Assembly (NCBI GenBank): GCA_023439835.1
Contig: JAEXUW010000013.1
Coordinates: 62,001 to 126,000, forward strand
Length of the DNA stretch: 64,000 bases
Direction: 5' to 3'
From: Bacillota bacterium
Lineage (GTDB): Bacteria > Bacillota > Clostridia > Oscillospirales > Ruminococcaceae
Made by a program: the position numbers and the translations under genes. This document shows positions 57,860 to 64,000 of the stretch, one piece after another. Each line of letters starts with the position of its first letter. The stretch's first letter is position 1. Under the pieces are notes generated by a model, which was given only the letters and a program-made list of their open reading frames with translations, did not search any database and had not been told where the DNA came from.

Positions 57860-58195
57860 CCAATCCTTCCATATTTCAGGGTGAAAGCCGACGGTCGCCT
57901 GCTTTCCGTTTCTGACAATCGGCGTTTTTAAAAGCGAAGGATTTTCAAGAAGCTTCTCCTCCTTTGCACTATCAGACGAAAGATATTTTAACAAAAGCGC
58001 ATCCTGCGTTTTCAGGCTGTCATCAATGAGCTTTTCAAGTGAGCCTATTGACTGCTTAACGCTTGAAAATTCCCCTTTGCTGATTTTGTATTTAGAAAGG
58101 TCAACGCTTTGAAATTTCACGCCTCTTTCTTTAAAATATCTTTCCGCCTTTTTGGTATCGAAACACTTTGGCTTTCCGAATATCTGAATGTTCAT
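57854..58195 (-). CDS. ArsC/Spx-family thioredoxin-fold protein
   Basis: The 113-residue protein starts MNIQIFGKPKCFDTKKAERYF and has the ArsC-family LLKTPIVRNGKQATVGFHPEIWKDW at the end. Only one Cys (Cys11, KPKCFDT) is present, so the CxxC switch of Spx is absent. It is therefore more like YffB/ArsC-related proteins than a redox-switched Spx. The exact function is not clear. GGAGGA precedes the ATG. A single-gene unit. Confidence 0.85.
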   Translation of the reverse strand: MNIQIFGKPKCFDTKKAERYFKERGVKFQSVDLSKYKISKGEFSSVKQSIGSLEKLIDDSLKTQDALLLKYLSSDSAKEEKLLENPSLLKTPIVRNGKQATVGFHPEIWKDWE

Positions 58196-58258
58196 TATAA
58201 TCCTCCCAACCTAATCTGAAAATAGTATATCACAAAAACAAAAAAATTGAAATACCTA

Positions 58259-58275
58259 TTGACCAAACGAGTCAA
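58259..58275. promoter_or_regulatory. TetR operator 1
   Basis: TTGACC AAACG AGTCAA is a near-palindromic 17-mer. It contains the -35 hexamer of the TetR promoter. Confidence 0.7.
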
Positions 58276-58287
58276 CGGTGATATAAT
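58259..58287 (+). promoter_or_regulatory. promoter of tetR-ABC operon
   Basis: -35 TTGACC (58259-58264) and -10 TATAAT (58282-58287) have 17-base spacing. Confidence 0.88.
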
Positions 58288-58291
58288 AGTA

Positions 58292-58308
58292 TTGACCGAA
58301 TGAGTCAA
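58292..58308. promoter_or_regulatory. TetR operator 2
   Basis: TTGACC GAATG AGTCAA repeats operator 1 exactly 33 bases downstream, about three helix turns, just after the -10. Confidence 0.7.
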
Positions 58309-58327
58309 TGTTATTGGAGGTGTTATT

Positions 58328-58963
58328 CTGAACGAAAAATTCTATTCGCTTTCTGAGCAAAAGAGAGAAGCTATAATAAACTCAGCAATGAGCGTTTTTT
58401 CTGTTTCGGGATACAAAAACGCTTCCACTGAGGAAATCGCAAGGAAATCAGGAATTTCAAAGGGACTTTTGTTTCATTATTTTGAAAGCAAGCGTGAGCT
58501 TTTTATTTATCTGTATAACTACTGTATTGATTTTTTGAGAAAGCGAATTACGTTTGAAGAGCGTGAAAAAAAGCCTGACTATTTTGATTTTCTTTTTGAA
58601 GCACAGGAGAAAAAGCGTGAGGTAATGAAAACACATCCATATATTTTTGCATTCAGCTCAATGGTTTATTACGATACCGCACCGGAAATTTCAAGTCTTG
58701 TCAAAAGCACAAACAGGGAAATTATTGCGGCACAGATTGATTTTTTGCTTGGGTATTCGGATTGCTCACGCTTTAAGAAGAGTGTTGATCCGAGAAAAGT
58801 CACTGAAATAATTATCTGGACAGCCGACGGTATGATGAAAGATATTATGAGCAGAACGGAATTTGATATCGACTCTGCATCCGAAGAATATCTTGAGGTT
58901 TTAAGAATATTCAAAAATAATTTTTATGAAAAGGAGCAAACAGATGGGGATAATCAGCATTAG
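58328..58963 (+). CDS. TetR-family regulator
   Basis: Full-length TetR N-terminus requires reading upstream of the first ATG (58388). In frame from CTG 58328, with GGAGG 7 bases before it, the protein begins M-N-E-K-F-Y-S-L-S-E-Q-K-R-E-A-I-I-N-S-A. It gives 211 residues and restores helix 1; ATT at 58325 is the other option. The helix-turn-helix is STEEIARKSGISKGLLFHYFESKRELF. It likely represses its own operon through the two 17-mer operators and controls the exporter that follows, overlapping that gene by 20 bases. Confidence 0.85.
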   Translation: MNEKFYSLSEQKREAIINSAMSVFSVSGYKNASTEEIARKSGISKGLLFHYFESKRELFIYLYNYCIDFLRKRITFEEREKKPDYFDFLFEAQEKKREVMKTHPYIFAFSSMVYYDTAPEISSLVKSTNREIIAAQIDFLLGYSDCSRFKKSVDPRKVTEIIIWTADGMMKDIMSRTEFDIDSASEEYLEVLRIFKNNFYEKEQTDGDNQH

Positions 58964-59837
58964 TAATCTCACAAAGGATTACGGCAACAATAAGGGCGTT
59001 TTTGACCTTTCGTTTGATATTCCAAAGGGTGAGGTTTTCGGCTTTTTAGGGCCAAACGGCGCGGGAAAGACAACAACAATAAGACATCTTCTTGGCTTTC
59101 TTAACGCAGATAACGGCAAGCTTTCAATCAATGGTCTTGACTGTCGCGAAAAAGCGGCGGAGATCCAGAAGAGTCTTGGCTATCTTCCTGGTGAAATCGC
59201 ATTTATGGACGAAATGACGGGTGAAAAATTCATTCGCTATATCGCCGAAATGAGAGGCATGACGGATTTTTCAAAAATGAATGAGCTTTTAAAAAGGCTT
59301 GAGCTTGACCCGTCGGGGCGACTTAAAAAAATGTCAAAGGGAATGAAGCAAAAAATCGGCATTATCTGTGCGTTTATGCACGATCCCGAGGTGCTTATTC
59401 TTGATGAGCCCACAAGCGGACTTGACCCTTTGATGCAGAGCCTTTTTGTTGAGCTTATTGCAGAGGAAAAGGCAAAGGGAAAAACAATACTTATGTCCTC
59501 ACACAGCTTTGAGGAGGTTGACAAGACCTGTGACCGTGTCGGAATTATAAAACAGGGCAGGCTTGTTGCGGTTGAAGATATTGCCACTCTCAAAAGCTCA
59601 CAGCGCAAGACCTATATTGTCGGCTTTGAAGATGACGGTGCTGTCAAGGCTTTCTCAAACGAGCCGTTTGAAACCACAGAAATCGCATCAAACAAAGTTG
59701 CTGTCACAGTCACCGGTGATATTTCGCCGTTTATTAAGTCAATGACTAAATTCAAGGTAATCTCTCTTGACGTGAAAACACAGACACTTGAGGAAGTTTT
59801 CATGCATTTTTACGGAGGTGACAAAAATGATAAGTAA
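58944..59837 (+). CDS. ABC transporter ATP-binding protein, TetR operon
   Basis: The 297-residue ATPase has Walker A FLGPNGAGKTTTIRH, signature MSKGMKQKIGI in place of LSGGQ, Walker B VLILDEPTSGLD and the switch HSFEEV segment. Its C-terminal domain follows the multidrug/DrrA-like exporter pattern. I start at 58944 (MGIISIS), with AAGGAG upstream, inside the 3' end of the regulator gene. The substrate is unknown. Confidence 0.93.
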   Translation: MGIISISNLTKDYGNNKGVFDLSFDIPKGEVFGFLGPNGAGKTTTIRHLLGFLNADNGKLSINGLDCREKAAEIQKSLGYLPGEIAFMDEMTGEKFIRYIAEMRGMTDFSKMNELLKRLELDPSGRLKKMSKGMKQKIGIICAFMHDPEVLILDEPTSGLDPLMQSLFVELIAEEKAKGKTILMSSHSFEEVDKTCDRVGIIKQGRLVAVEDIATLKSSQRKTYIVGFEDDGAVKAFSNEPFETTEIASNKVAVTVTGDISPFIKSMTKFKVISLDVKTQTLEEVFMHFYGGDKNDK

Positions 59838-60630
59838 GCCTATTATAAAACAGCTTTTTAAATCAAATGTAGTGACCATAGCAATCTTCACAGGAATTCT
59901 ATTAATGTATCAGACCATATTAATATTTATGTACACACCGTCAATGATTGATCAAATGACAGAAATGATGAAGAGCATGGGCAATATCGGCGGAATGTAT
60001 GGAATGGATAAAATGACGGGCGGATATTCAGGCTATATAGCACAGTTTTATTTCGCAATGATTGTGCCGATGTTTATGCTGGTATACGGCATTATGACGG
60101 GGAATAAAATCATAGCAGGGAGAGTTGATAAAGGCTCAATGGCGTGCTTGCTTGCTTCCCCGAACACAAGAAATGCAATAAGCATATCAAGCGCTGTGTT
60201 TTATTTTTTGAGCATTGTTGTTATCGTGGGAATAAACACAGTAATTGGGCTAATCTGCACGCTTGCATATAAAGAAGCCGATATCAGCATCAAGCATTTT
60301 CTGTTTCTCAATGTCGGGGTAATCATAATGATTGTCGGCATGGCGTCAATATCGTTTTTCTTTTCATGCGTTTTCAACGAGTCGAAAAGGTCAATCGCCC
60401 TTGGCGGCGGAATACCGATTGTGTTCTTTTTGTTTTATATGATTTCAGATATGGGCGAAAAGCTTGAGGTTTTCAAAAAGATAACCCTTTATTCACTATT
60501 TAAAGCAACAGACATCGTAAACGATAATTATACACCCGTGCTTATCGGGCTTGGCATTTTAACAGCAATGTCGATAATCCTGGTTACAGCGGGGGTAAGA
60601 ATATTCAACAAAAAGGATTTGCCGGTATAG
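59827..60630 (+). CDS. ABC-2 family permease, TetR operon
   Basis: The 267-residue protein has six membrane helices, with a Met/Gly-rich external loop near residues 40-65 (MGNIGGMYGMDKMTGGYSG). It would form the channel for the preceding ATPase, probably as a dimer. Start at 59827 overlaps the ATPase gene by 11 bases, with GGAGG before it. The export substrate is unknown; a drug or antimicrobial peptide fits the regulation. Confidence 0.88.
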   Translation: MISKPIIKQLFKSNVVTIAIFTGILLMYQTILIFMYTPSMIDQMTEMMKSMGNIGGMYGMDKMTGGYSGYIAQFYFAMIVPMFMLVYGIMTGNKIIAGRVDKGSMACLLASPNTRNAISISSAVFYFLSIVVIVGINTVIGLICTLAYKEADISIKHFLFLNVGVIIMIVGMASISFFFSCVFNESKRSIALGGGIPIVFFLFYMISDMGEKLEVFKKITLYSLFKATDIVNDNYTPVLIGLGILTAMSIILVTAGVRIFNKKDLPV

Positions 60631-60642
60631 TCGGAGGGGTTT

Positions 60643-61077
60643 ATGAAAATAGTTTTACAGCGTGTTTTGTCAGCAAGCGTAACAGTTGACCAAAAAGTCA
60701 CAGGCGAAATAAACAAAGGCTACGTCGTTTTTTTAGGCGTGGGGAATGAGGACAGTGAGGCTGACTGTGACAGACTTGTCAGCAAGCTTGTGAATCTTAG
60801 AATTTTCTCGGACGAGAACGACAAAATCAATCTGTCGCTTTTGGATGTAAAAGGTGGACTTTTGATAATATCCCAGTTTACGCTTTATGCGGACTGTAAA
60901 AAGGGCAACCGCCCGAACTTCATTCAAGCGGCAGCCCCAGACAAAGCAGAACTGCTCTATGAATATTTCATAGAGCAGTGCAGAAAAAAAGTCAGCGTAG
61001 TCGAATCTGGAATTTTCGGTGCGGACATGAAGGTATCGCTGATAAACGACGGGCCGTTCACGATTTGTCTTGAATAG
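60643..61077 (+). CDS. dtd: D-aminoacyl-tRNA deacylase
   Basis: Dtd frees tRNAs mischarged with D-amino acids. The 144-residue protein has MKIVLQRVLSASVTVD, GYVVFLGVGNED, ISQFTLYADCKKGNRPNF (substrate-loop SQxT) and the C-terminal NDGPFT, corresponding to the NxGPxT motif. GGAGGG precedes the ATG. It follows the exporter genes by 12 bases and may be cotranscribed, though the function is unrelated. Confidence 0.95.
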   Translation: MKIVLQRVLSASVTVDQKVTGEINKGYVVFLGVGNEDSEADCDRLVSKLVNLRIFSDENDKINLSLLDVKGGLLIISQFTLYADCKKGNRPNFIQAAAPDKAELLYEYFIEQCRKKVSVVESGIFGADMKVSLINDGPFTICLE

Positions 61078-61079
61078 TC

Positions 61080-61661
61080 TTACACAAAGGAATCAACACT
61101 CAGAATTTTATCTGAGAAATACTCAGCTTCCTTGAGGCTGTGAGTGATATAAAATACTGTGCGCTTTGCACAGTATTTTTTTGTGAAATCAATAACGGAG
61201 TATTTTGTTTGTTCGTCAAGTCCGGTAAAAGGCTCGTCCAGAAAAAGCACCTCGGCTTTTGAAAGAAGCGCCCTTAACAAAGATACCCTGCGTTTCATAC
61301 CGCCCGAAAGCTCACGAACCGGCTTCGCCTCACAACCCTCAAGTCCAATCTCATTGGCGGCTGAAAGTATCACCGCGCTGTCAAGCTCTCGATTGACAAG
61401 CTTGATGTTTGAAACAAGACTAAGGTTTTCACAAAGACGGTCCTCTTGAAATACAGCACCGAGAGAAAGCCCGTCAAGCCCCGTCACAGTGCCGCTGTCA
61501 CAGGGGATAAGCCCAATCAGAATTTTTAAAAGCGTTGTTTTTCCTGTTCCTGACGGCGCCATGATGCTGGTTATTTTCCCCTCTTCAAAAACAGCGGAAA
61601 AATTATTTAACACTAAAAGCTCACCAAAGCTTTTAGTCAGATTATTAACAACAATATCCAT
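61080..61661 (-). CDS. ABC importer ATP-binding protein (SsuB/TauB-like)
   Basis: The 193-residue ATPase is short for the family but complete: Walker A MAPSGTGKTTLLKIL, signature ELSGGMKRRVSLLRAL, Walker B VLFLDEPFTGLD and switch YITHSLKEA. Its partner genes are the permease and binding protein encoded upstream. Substrate candidates are sulfonates, taurine, nitrate or pyrimidine precursors; the sequence does not decide. It lies 3 bases after the permease stop. Confidence 0.9.
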   Translation of the reverse strand: MDIVVNNLTKSFGELLVLNNFSAVFEEGKITSIMAPSGTGKTTLLKILIGLIPCDSGTVTGLDGLSLGAVFQEDRLCENLSLVSNIKLVNRELDSAVILSAANEIGLEGCEAKPVRELSGGMKRRVSLLRALLSKAEVLFLDEPFTGLDEQTKYSVIDFTKKYCAKRTVFYITHSLKEAEYFSDKILSVDSFV

Positions 61662-61664
61662 GCA

Positions 61665-62441
61665 TTACATCCTTTCAAAACGGCGAACACCCGCATCAAG
61701 AAGGGTGAGCAGGAGCTTTTCAAAGGCGAGGCTGAGCAGTATTATTACAACTGTCCAGGCGAACAAATCAGGCGTGTCTAAAAAAATCTTCGCCTTATAA
61801 AGCTTCTCACCGATTGAACCGTCTGGGATTCCGATAACCTCAGCGGCTATTCCGGATTTCCAGCTCAGCCCGAGAGAAACCGAACAAGCCGACCGAAAAA
61901 ACGGAAGAACCTGTGATGCATAGATATAGCGGATTGTCCTGAAGTGAGAAACCTTAAAAACCTCAGCCATCTCAAGAAGCTGCGGGTCTGTCGCACGAAT
62001 ACCGTCTTGAACGTTCGTATAAATAATAGGAAGAACGATAAGAAAGGAAATAAGCACCGAAAGATTTTTTGAGGATATCCATATAAGCACGAGAATTATA
62101 AATGATGCAACGGGGACGGCTTTTATCGTGAGCATCAGCGGTGAAAGAAGCTCTCTAATCCTCCTAAAGCGAACGGATATGCCGGCAAGCACCACCCCTG
62201 CCGCCGCACCGCAGAAAAATCCCAAAAGAATCCGCACAAGAGAAAAAACCACTGAGTCCCAGAAATCACCGGTTACAACAAGCTCACTAAGTCTTTTTAA
62301 AACTAAAGCGGGGGGAGGAAGAAGTATCTTCTGCCCGAGTGACATACTTCCAAGCTGCCATACAGCAATCCAGAACAGCACCGCCCAGAACGGGAGCTTT
62401 TTTAAAGCTTTGTTTGGCTTATGTGCCATAATAGAATTCAT
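61665..62441 (-). CDS. ABC importer permease (SsuC/TauC-like)
   Basis: The 258-residue permease has six helices and the EAA-type coupling segment IPDGSIGEKLYKAK preceded by LGLSWKSGIAAEVIG, typical of the BPD_transp_1 SsuC/TauC group. The start is uncertain: ATG 62441 or ATG 62429 (MAHKPNK), since neither has a good ribosome binding site and both overlap the binding-protein gene; translational coupling is likely. Confidence 0.88.
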   Translation of the reverse strand: MNSIMAHKPNKALKKLPFWAVLFWIAVWQLGSMSLGQKILLPPPALVLKRLSELVVTGDFWDSVVFSLVRILLGFFCGAAAGVVLAGISVRFRRIRELLSPLMLTIKAVPVASFIILVLIWISSKNLSVLISFLIVLPIIYTNVQDGIRATDPQLLEMAEVFKVSHFRTIRYIYASQVLPFFRSACSVSLGLSWKSGIAAEVIGIPDGSIGEKLYKAKIFLDTPDLFAWTVVIILLSLAFEKLLLTLLDAGVRRFERM

Positions 62442-63480
62442 CAGCGGGAAGAGCGCCGCCTATAGACTTCGGTTGCTGCTCAAAAAGCACGCTCAGATAA
62501 CCAGATAGCTTGGTTTTCATTTCAGCGCCTGTAATATATGCAATATTACACTGCGGGAGGGCGATTTTAGCAACAGCCTCAGGGACAATATCATACTTCC
62601 CGACAAGAGCAGCGCCCTCATCAAGATTTGAATTAACAAAGTTGATTGAAGCCTCATAGCGTGTCAAAAATGCCTCAACCGCTTCAGGATGCGCATTTAT
62701 AAAATCGGTGCGTGCAATAACCACGCCTGTTATCATAGCTGAAGGCGAAGCTGTGCCAGTCTGAAGAGCGTCCCATTCGTTTGACAGGTCAAGAGCAACG
62801 CGAATTTTGTCATTCTTCATCTGTGCCGTTGCGACAAAGGGTTGAGGGAGCATCGCAATAGCATTTTCGTTTGCAGCAAGAGCCGCGGCACATTCGGAAT
62901 GCTCACTCTTCCACTCAATAGTAACATCAGAAGAAGGGTCAATGCCGTTTGCTGACAGAATATAGTTCAAACCATATTCTGGGGTTGCACCCTTTCCGCT
63001 AGCGTAGATTGTCTTTCCGCGAAGGTCTTCGATTGAGGAAATAGTGTTTCCGTTTTCGACAATATACAATACTCCAAGCGTACTGACGGCGATAACCTTC
63101 ACCTGACCGTCGGTATTGTTATAAAGGACGGATGCTAAATTCGCCGGAACAGCGGCAATATCCACATTCCCCTGAACAATAGCGGGAGTAACCTCGTCAA
63201 TTGCGGCGGCGATAGTGAATTTATAGTTGTTATCGGTAACAAAACCGGAATCAACTTCATCCATAAACTGTACCATTCCCATTGCTGACGGGCCTTTAAG
63301 TGCGATTATTTTAACATCCACCGGCTCAGCGGGAGGAGTCGGAGCTGTTGTAGCGGCAGTTGTAGTTTGTGAAGCTGGAGTTGTGCTTTCAGCGACTGAT
63401 GATTCATTGTTACCTGTGCATCCTGCAAAAAGTGTTGTTGCAAGTGCAAGTCCTGTAAGTAGCGACATTAATTTTTTCAT
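62419..63480 (-). CDS. ABC importer substrate-binding lipoprotein
   Basis: The 353-residue lipoprotein has a signal with lipobox LFAGC (Cys21), a Thr/Ser/Ala/Pro-rich linker (about 25-50) and a periplasmic-binding-protein fold of the NMT1/TauA/SsuA kind (GKTIYASGKGATPEYGLNYIL). Substrate could be a sulfonate, nitrate/bicarbonate-like anion or a thiamine-precursor pyrimidine. Its own leader has two overlapping inverted repeats, suggesting control. AAAGGA lies before the ATG. Confidence 0.9.
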   Translation of the reverse strand: MKKLMSLLTGLALATTLFAGCTGNNESSVAESTTPASQTTTAATTAPTPPAEPVDVKIIALKGPSAMGMVQFMDEVDSGFVTDNNYKFTIAAAIDEVTPAIVQGNVDIAAVPANLASVLYNNTDGQVKVIAVSTLGVLYIVENGNTISSIEDLRGKTIYASGKGATPEYGLNYILSANGIDPSSDVTIEWKSEHSECAAALAANENAIAMLPQPFVATAQMKNDKIRVALDLSNEWDALQTGTASPSAMITGVVIARTDFINAHPEAVEAFLTRYEASINFVNSNLDEGAALVGKYDIVPEAVAKIALPQCNIAYITGAEMKTKLSGYLSVLFEQQPKSIGGALPADEFYYGT

Positions 63481-63510
63481 GGTATAATCCTTTCGTTTTG
63501 AAAATAAATG

Positions 63511-63564
63511 ATTTATGCGAAATACTAAAAAGTATTGCAGTACAGCATAAATTTAGCCTGTACT
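63511..63564 (-). promoter_or_regulatory. structured leader of ABC importer operon
   Basis: In the 5' leader, ATTTATGC (63511-63518) pairs with GCATAAAT (63545-63552), enclosing AATACT/AGTATT (63521-63526 and 63531-63536). AGTACAG (63539-63545) pairs perfectly with CTGTACT (63558-63564). The two outer pairings cross, so they are alternatives or a pseudoknot. No T-run follows, so control would be at translation or by a protein. Confidence 0.5.
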
Positions 63565-63574
63565 AACTATTGAT

Positions 63575-63603
63575 ATTTTACTCCTTGCGATTAAGATTGT
63601 CAA
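63575..63603 (-). promoter_or_regulatory. promoter of ABC importer operon
   Basis: Minus-strand -35 TTGACA (63598-63603) and -10 TAAAAT (63575-63580) have 17-base spacing, putting the start near 63568, at the beginning of the structured leader. AGATTGT and ACAATCT form an inverted repeat over the -35. Confidence 0.8.
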
Positions 63604-63641
63604 GAAAAAAACAATCTTTTGAAGTATAAACAAGTCTGCGC

Positions 63642-63674
63642 CAAAAACAAAATCCCTGAAAAAACAGGGATTAA
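63642..63674 (-). terminator. terminator after tRNA genes
   Basis: On minus, AATCCCTG pairs with CAGGGATT around a T6 loop, followed by TTGTTTTTG. Confidence 0.85.
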
Positions 63675-63693
63675 CACAATGTTAATGCAGTTA

Positions 63694-63769
63694 TGGAGCG
63701 GATTACGAGGCTCGAACTCGCCACCCTCGCCTTGGGAAGGCGATGCTCTACCAAATGAGCTAAATCCGC
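63694..63769 (-). tRNA. tRNA-Gly(CCC)
   Basis: A 76-nt cloverleaf on minus: acceptor GCGGATT with AATCCGC, D-arm with TTTGGTAGAGC, anticodon loop TTCCCAA giving CCC, T-arm with TTCGAGCC and encoded CCA end. It decodes GGG. Confidence 0.95.
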
Positions 63770-63798
63770 AATAAAAGCGCACATTCTCAGCGTGCGCT

Positions 63799-63874
63799 TG
63801 GAGCTGGGAATGGGACTCGAACCCACGACCTGCGCATTACGAATGCGCTGCTCTACCAGCTGAGCTATTCCAGC
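63799..63874 (-). tRNA. tRNA-Thr(CGU)
   Basis: A 76-nt cloverleaf on minus: D-arm GCTCAGCTGGTAGAGC, anticodon loop TTCGTAA giving CGT, T-arm GTGGGTTCGAGTCCCAT and encoded CCA end. Acceptor GCTGGAA pairs with TCCCAGC, with an A-C mismatch at position 6:67. It decodes ACG. Confidence 0.94.
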
Positions 63875-63904
63875 GTCAAGTTTTTAAAAAAACAGACGAC
63901 TATA

Positions 63905-63933
63905 ATTATATAATATATTAATTTTTTTGTCAA
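63905..63933 (-). promoter_or_regulatory. promoter of tRNA-Thr/tRNA-Gly pair
   Basis: Minus-strand -35 TTGACA (63928-63933) and -10 TATAAT (63905-63910) have 17-base spacing: a full consensus promoter. Confidence 0.92.
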
Positions 63934-63934
63934 G

Positions 63935-63967
63935 AGAAAAACACCCCTCAATCAAATGAGAGGTGCT
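63935..63967 (-). terminator. terminator of a gene beyond the window
   Basis: On minus, CACCTCTCA pairs with TGAGGGGTG, followed by TTTTTCTC. It closes a minus-strand gene whose 3' end lies at 63983. Confidence 0.85.
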
Positions 63968-63982
63968 TTCCACTGTTAAAAT

Positions 63983-64000
63983 TTACTTTGCCTTTTTAAG
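63983..64000 (-). CDS. possible 3' end of a minus-strand gene
   Basis: Only the last codons are visible: L-K-K-A-K and TAA, followed by a good terminator. A basic C-terminus fits a ribosomal or nucleic-acid-binding protein, but five residues cannot identify it. Confidence 0.35.
   Translation of the reverse strand, partial: LKKAK

Noticed and set aside
1..64000. CRISPR arrays, insertion sequences, prophage
   Set aside because: No regularly spaced repeats, transposase or integrase motifs were seen. The holin/lysozyme pair is the only phage-like element.

Overview
The window looks like chromosome of an anaerobic, low-to-moderate-GC, spore-forming Clostridia member, probably from the Oscillospiraceae/Ruminococcaceae side. 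That placement rests on gene content and style, not on a database match. Supporting signs are dense AGGAGG-type ribosome binding sites, frequent TTG/GTG starts, a SpoVAD-SpoVAE pair, a chemoreceptor and a YjfB-type motility protein, a six-gene Rnf complex, an electron-bifurcating-type [FeFe] hydrogenase operon, an indolepyruvate:ferredoxin oxidoreductase operon and NADP-type glutamate dehydrogenase. No phage, transposase or CRISPR array was seen. Most genes are conserved housekeeping or energy genes.

Layout. 1-2.3 kb: end of a CapA-like gene, a small Cys-rich/poly-Asn protein, the RNase P RNA gene (minus) with a clear promoter and terminator, a 21-residue hydrophobic ORF and a lipoprotein. 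2.3-8.7 kb (minus): glmS, rpiB, tsaB, tsaE, small proteins, a pentapeptide-repeat protein and formate-THF ligase. 8.9-14.6 kb (plus): RodA/FtsW, TcdA, then a YtrA-type GntR regulator with an ABC exporter operon ending in a visible tandem duplication. 14.6-21.4 kb (minus): aromatic 2-oxoacid operon (PaaK, IorA, IorB, an unrecognised 447-residue protein, a second PaaK, an ACT protein). 21.5-30.5 kb (minus): Na+/solute symporter, NYN nuclease-like protein, M23 peptidase, LuxS, RluA-type synthase, SdpI-like protein, Tex, phosphatase. 30.5-38.6 kb (plus): XRE regulator, YjfB, then ApbE-NusG II-Gx-RnfCDGEAB. 38.7-41.5 kb: a holin/GH25 lysozyme pair and gdhA.

41.5-50.1 kb is the most distinctive part. 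A minus-strand hydrogenase operon (HydC-GHKL ATPase-2Fe2S protein-HydB-HydA) diverges from a plus-strand operon encoding DRTGG protein, GHKL/RsbW-like ATPase, an [FeFe]-hydrogenase-like protein with a degenerate H-cluster site, a second DRTGG protein and a PHP phosphoesterase. The second operon has the parts of a redox- or H2-sensing signalling module for the first. A Rex-like box lies between them.

50.4-64 kb: small helical protein, HtrA protease, an orphan MazF, chemoreceptor, spoVAD/spoVAE, peptidyl-prolyl isomerase, YdcF, ArsC/Spx-like protein, a TetR-ABC exporter operon with two operators, D-aminoacyl-tRNA deacylase, a SsuABC/TauABC-like importer with an unusual leader, and tRNA-Gly(CCC) and tRNA-Thr(CGU).

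Metabolically, indolepyruvate oxidoreductase would reduce ferredoxin during amino-acid fermentation. Rnf can pass those electrons to NAD+ while pumping ions, and the hydrogenase can oxidise ferredoxin plus NADH to H2. GlmS, TsaB/TsaE and fhs are core biosynthesis. All product calls come from reading motifs by eye; no search or alignment was run.
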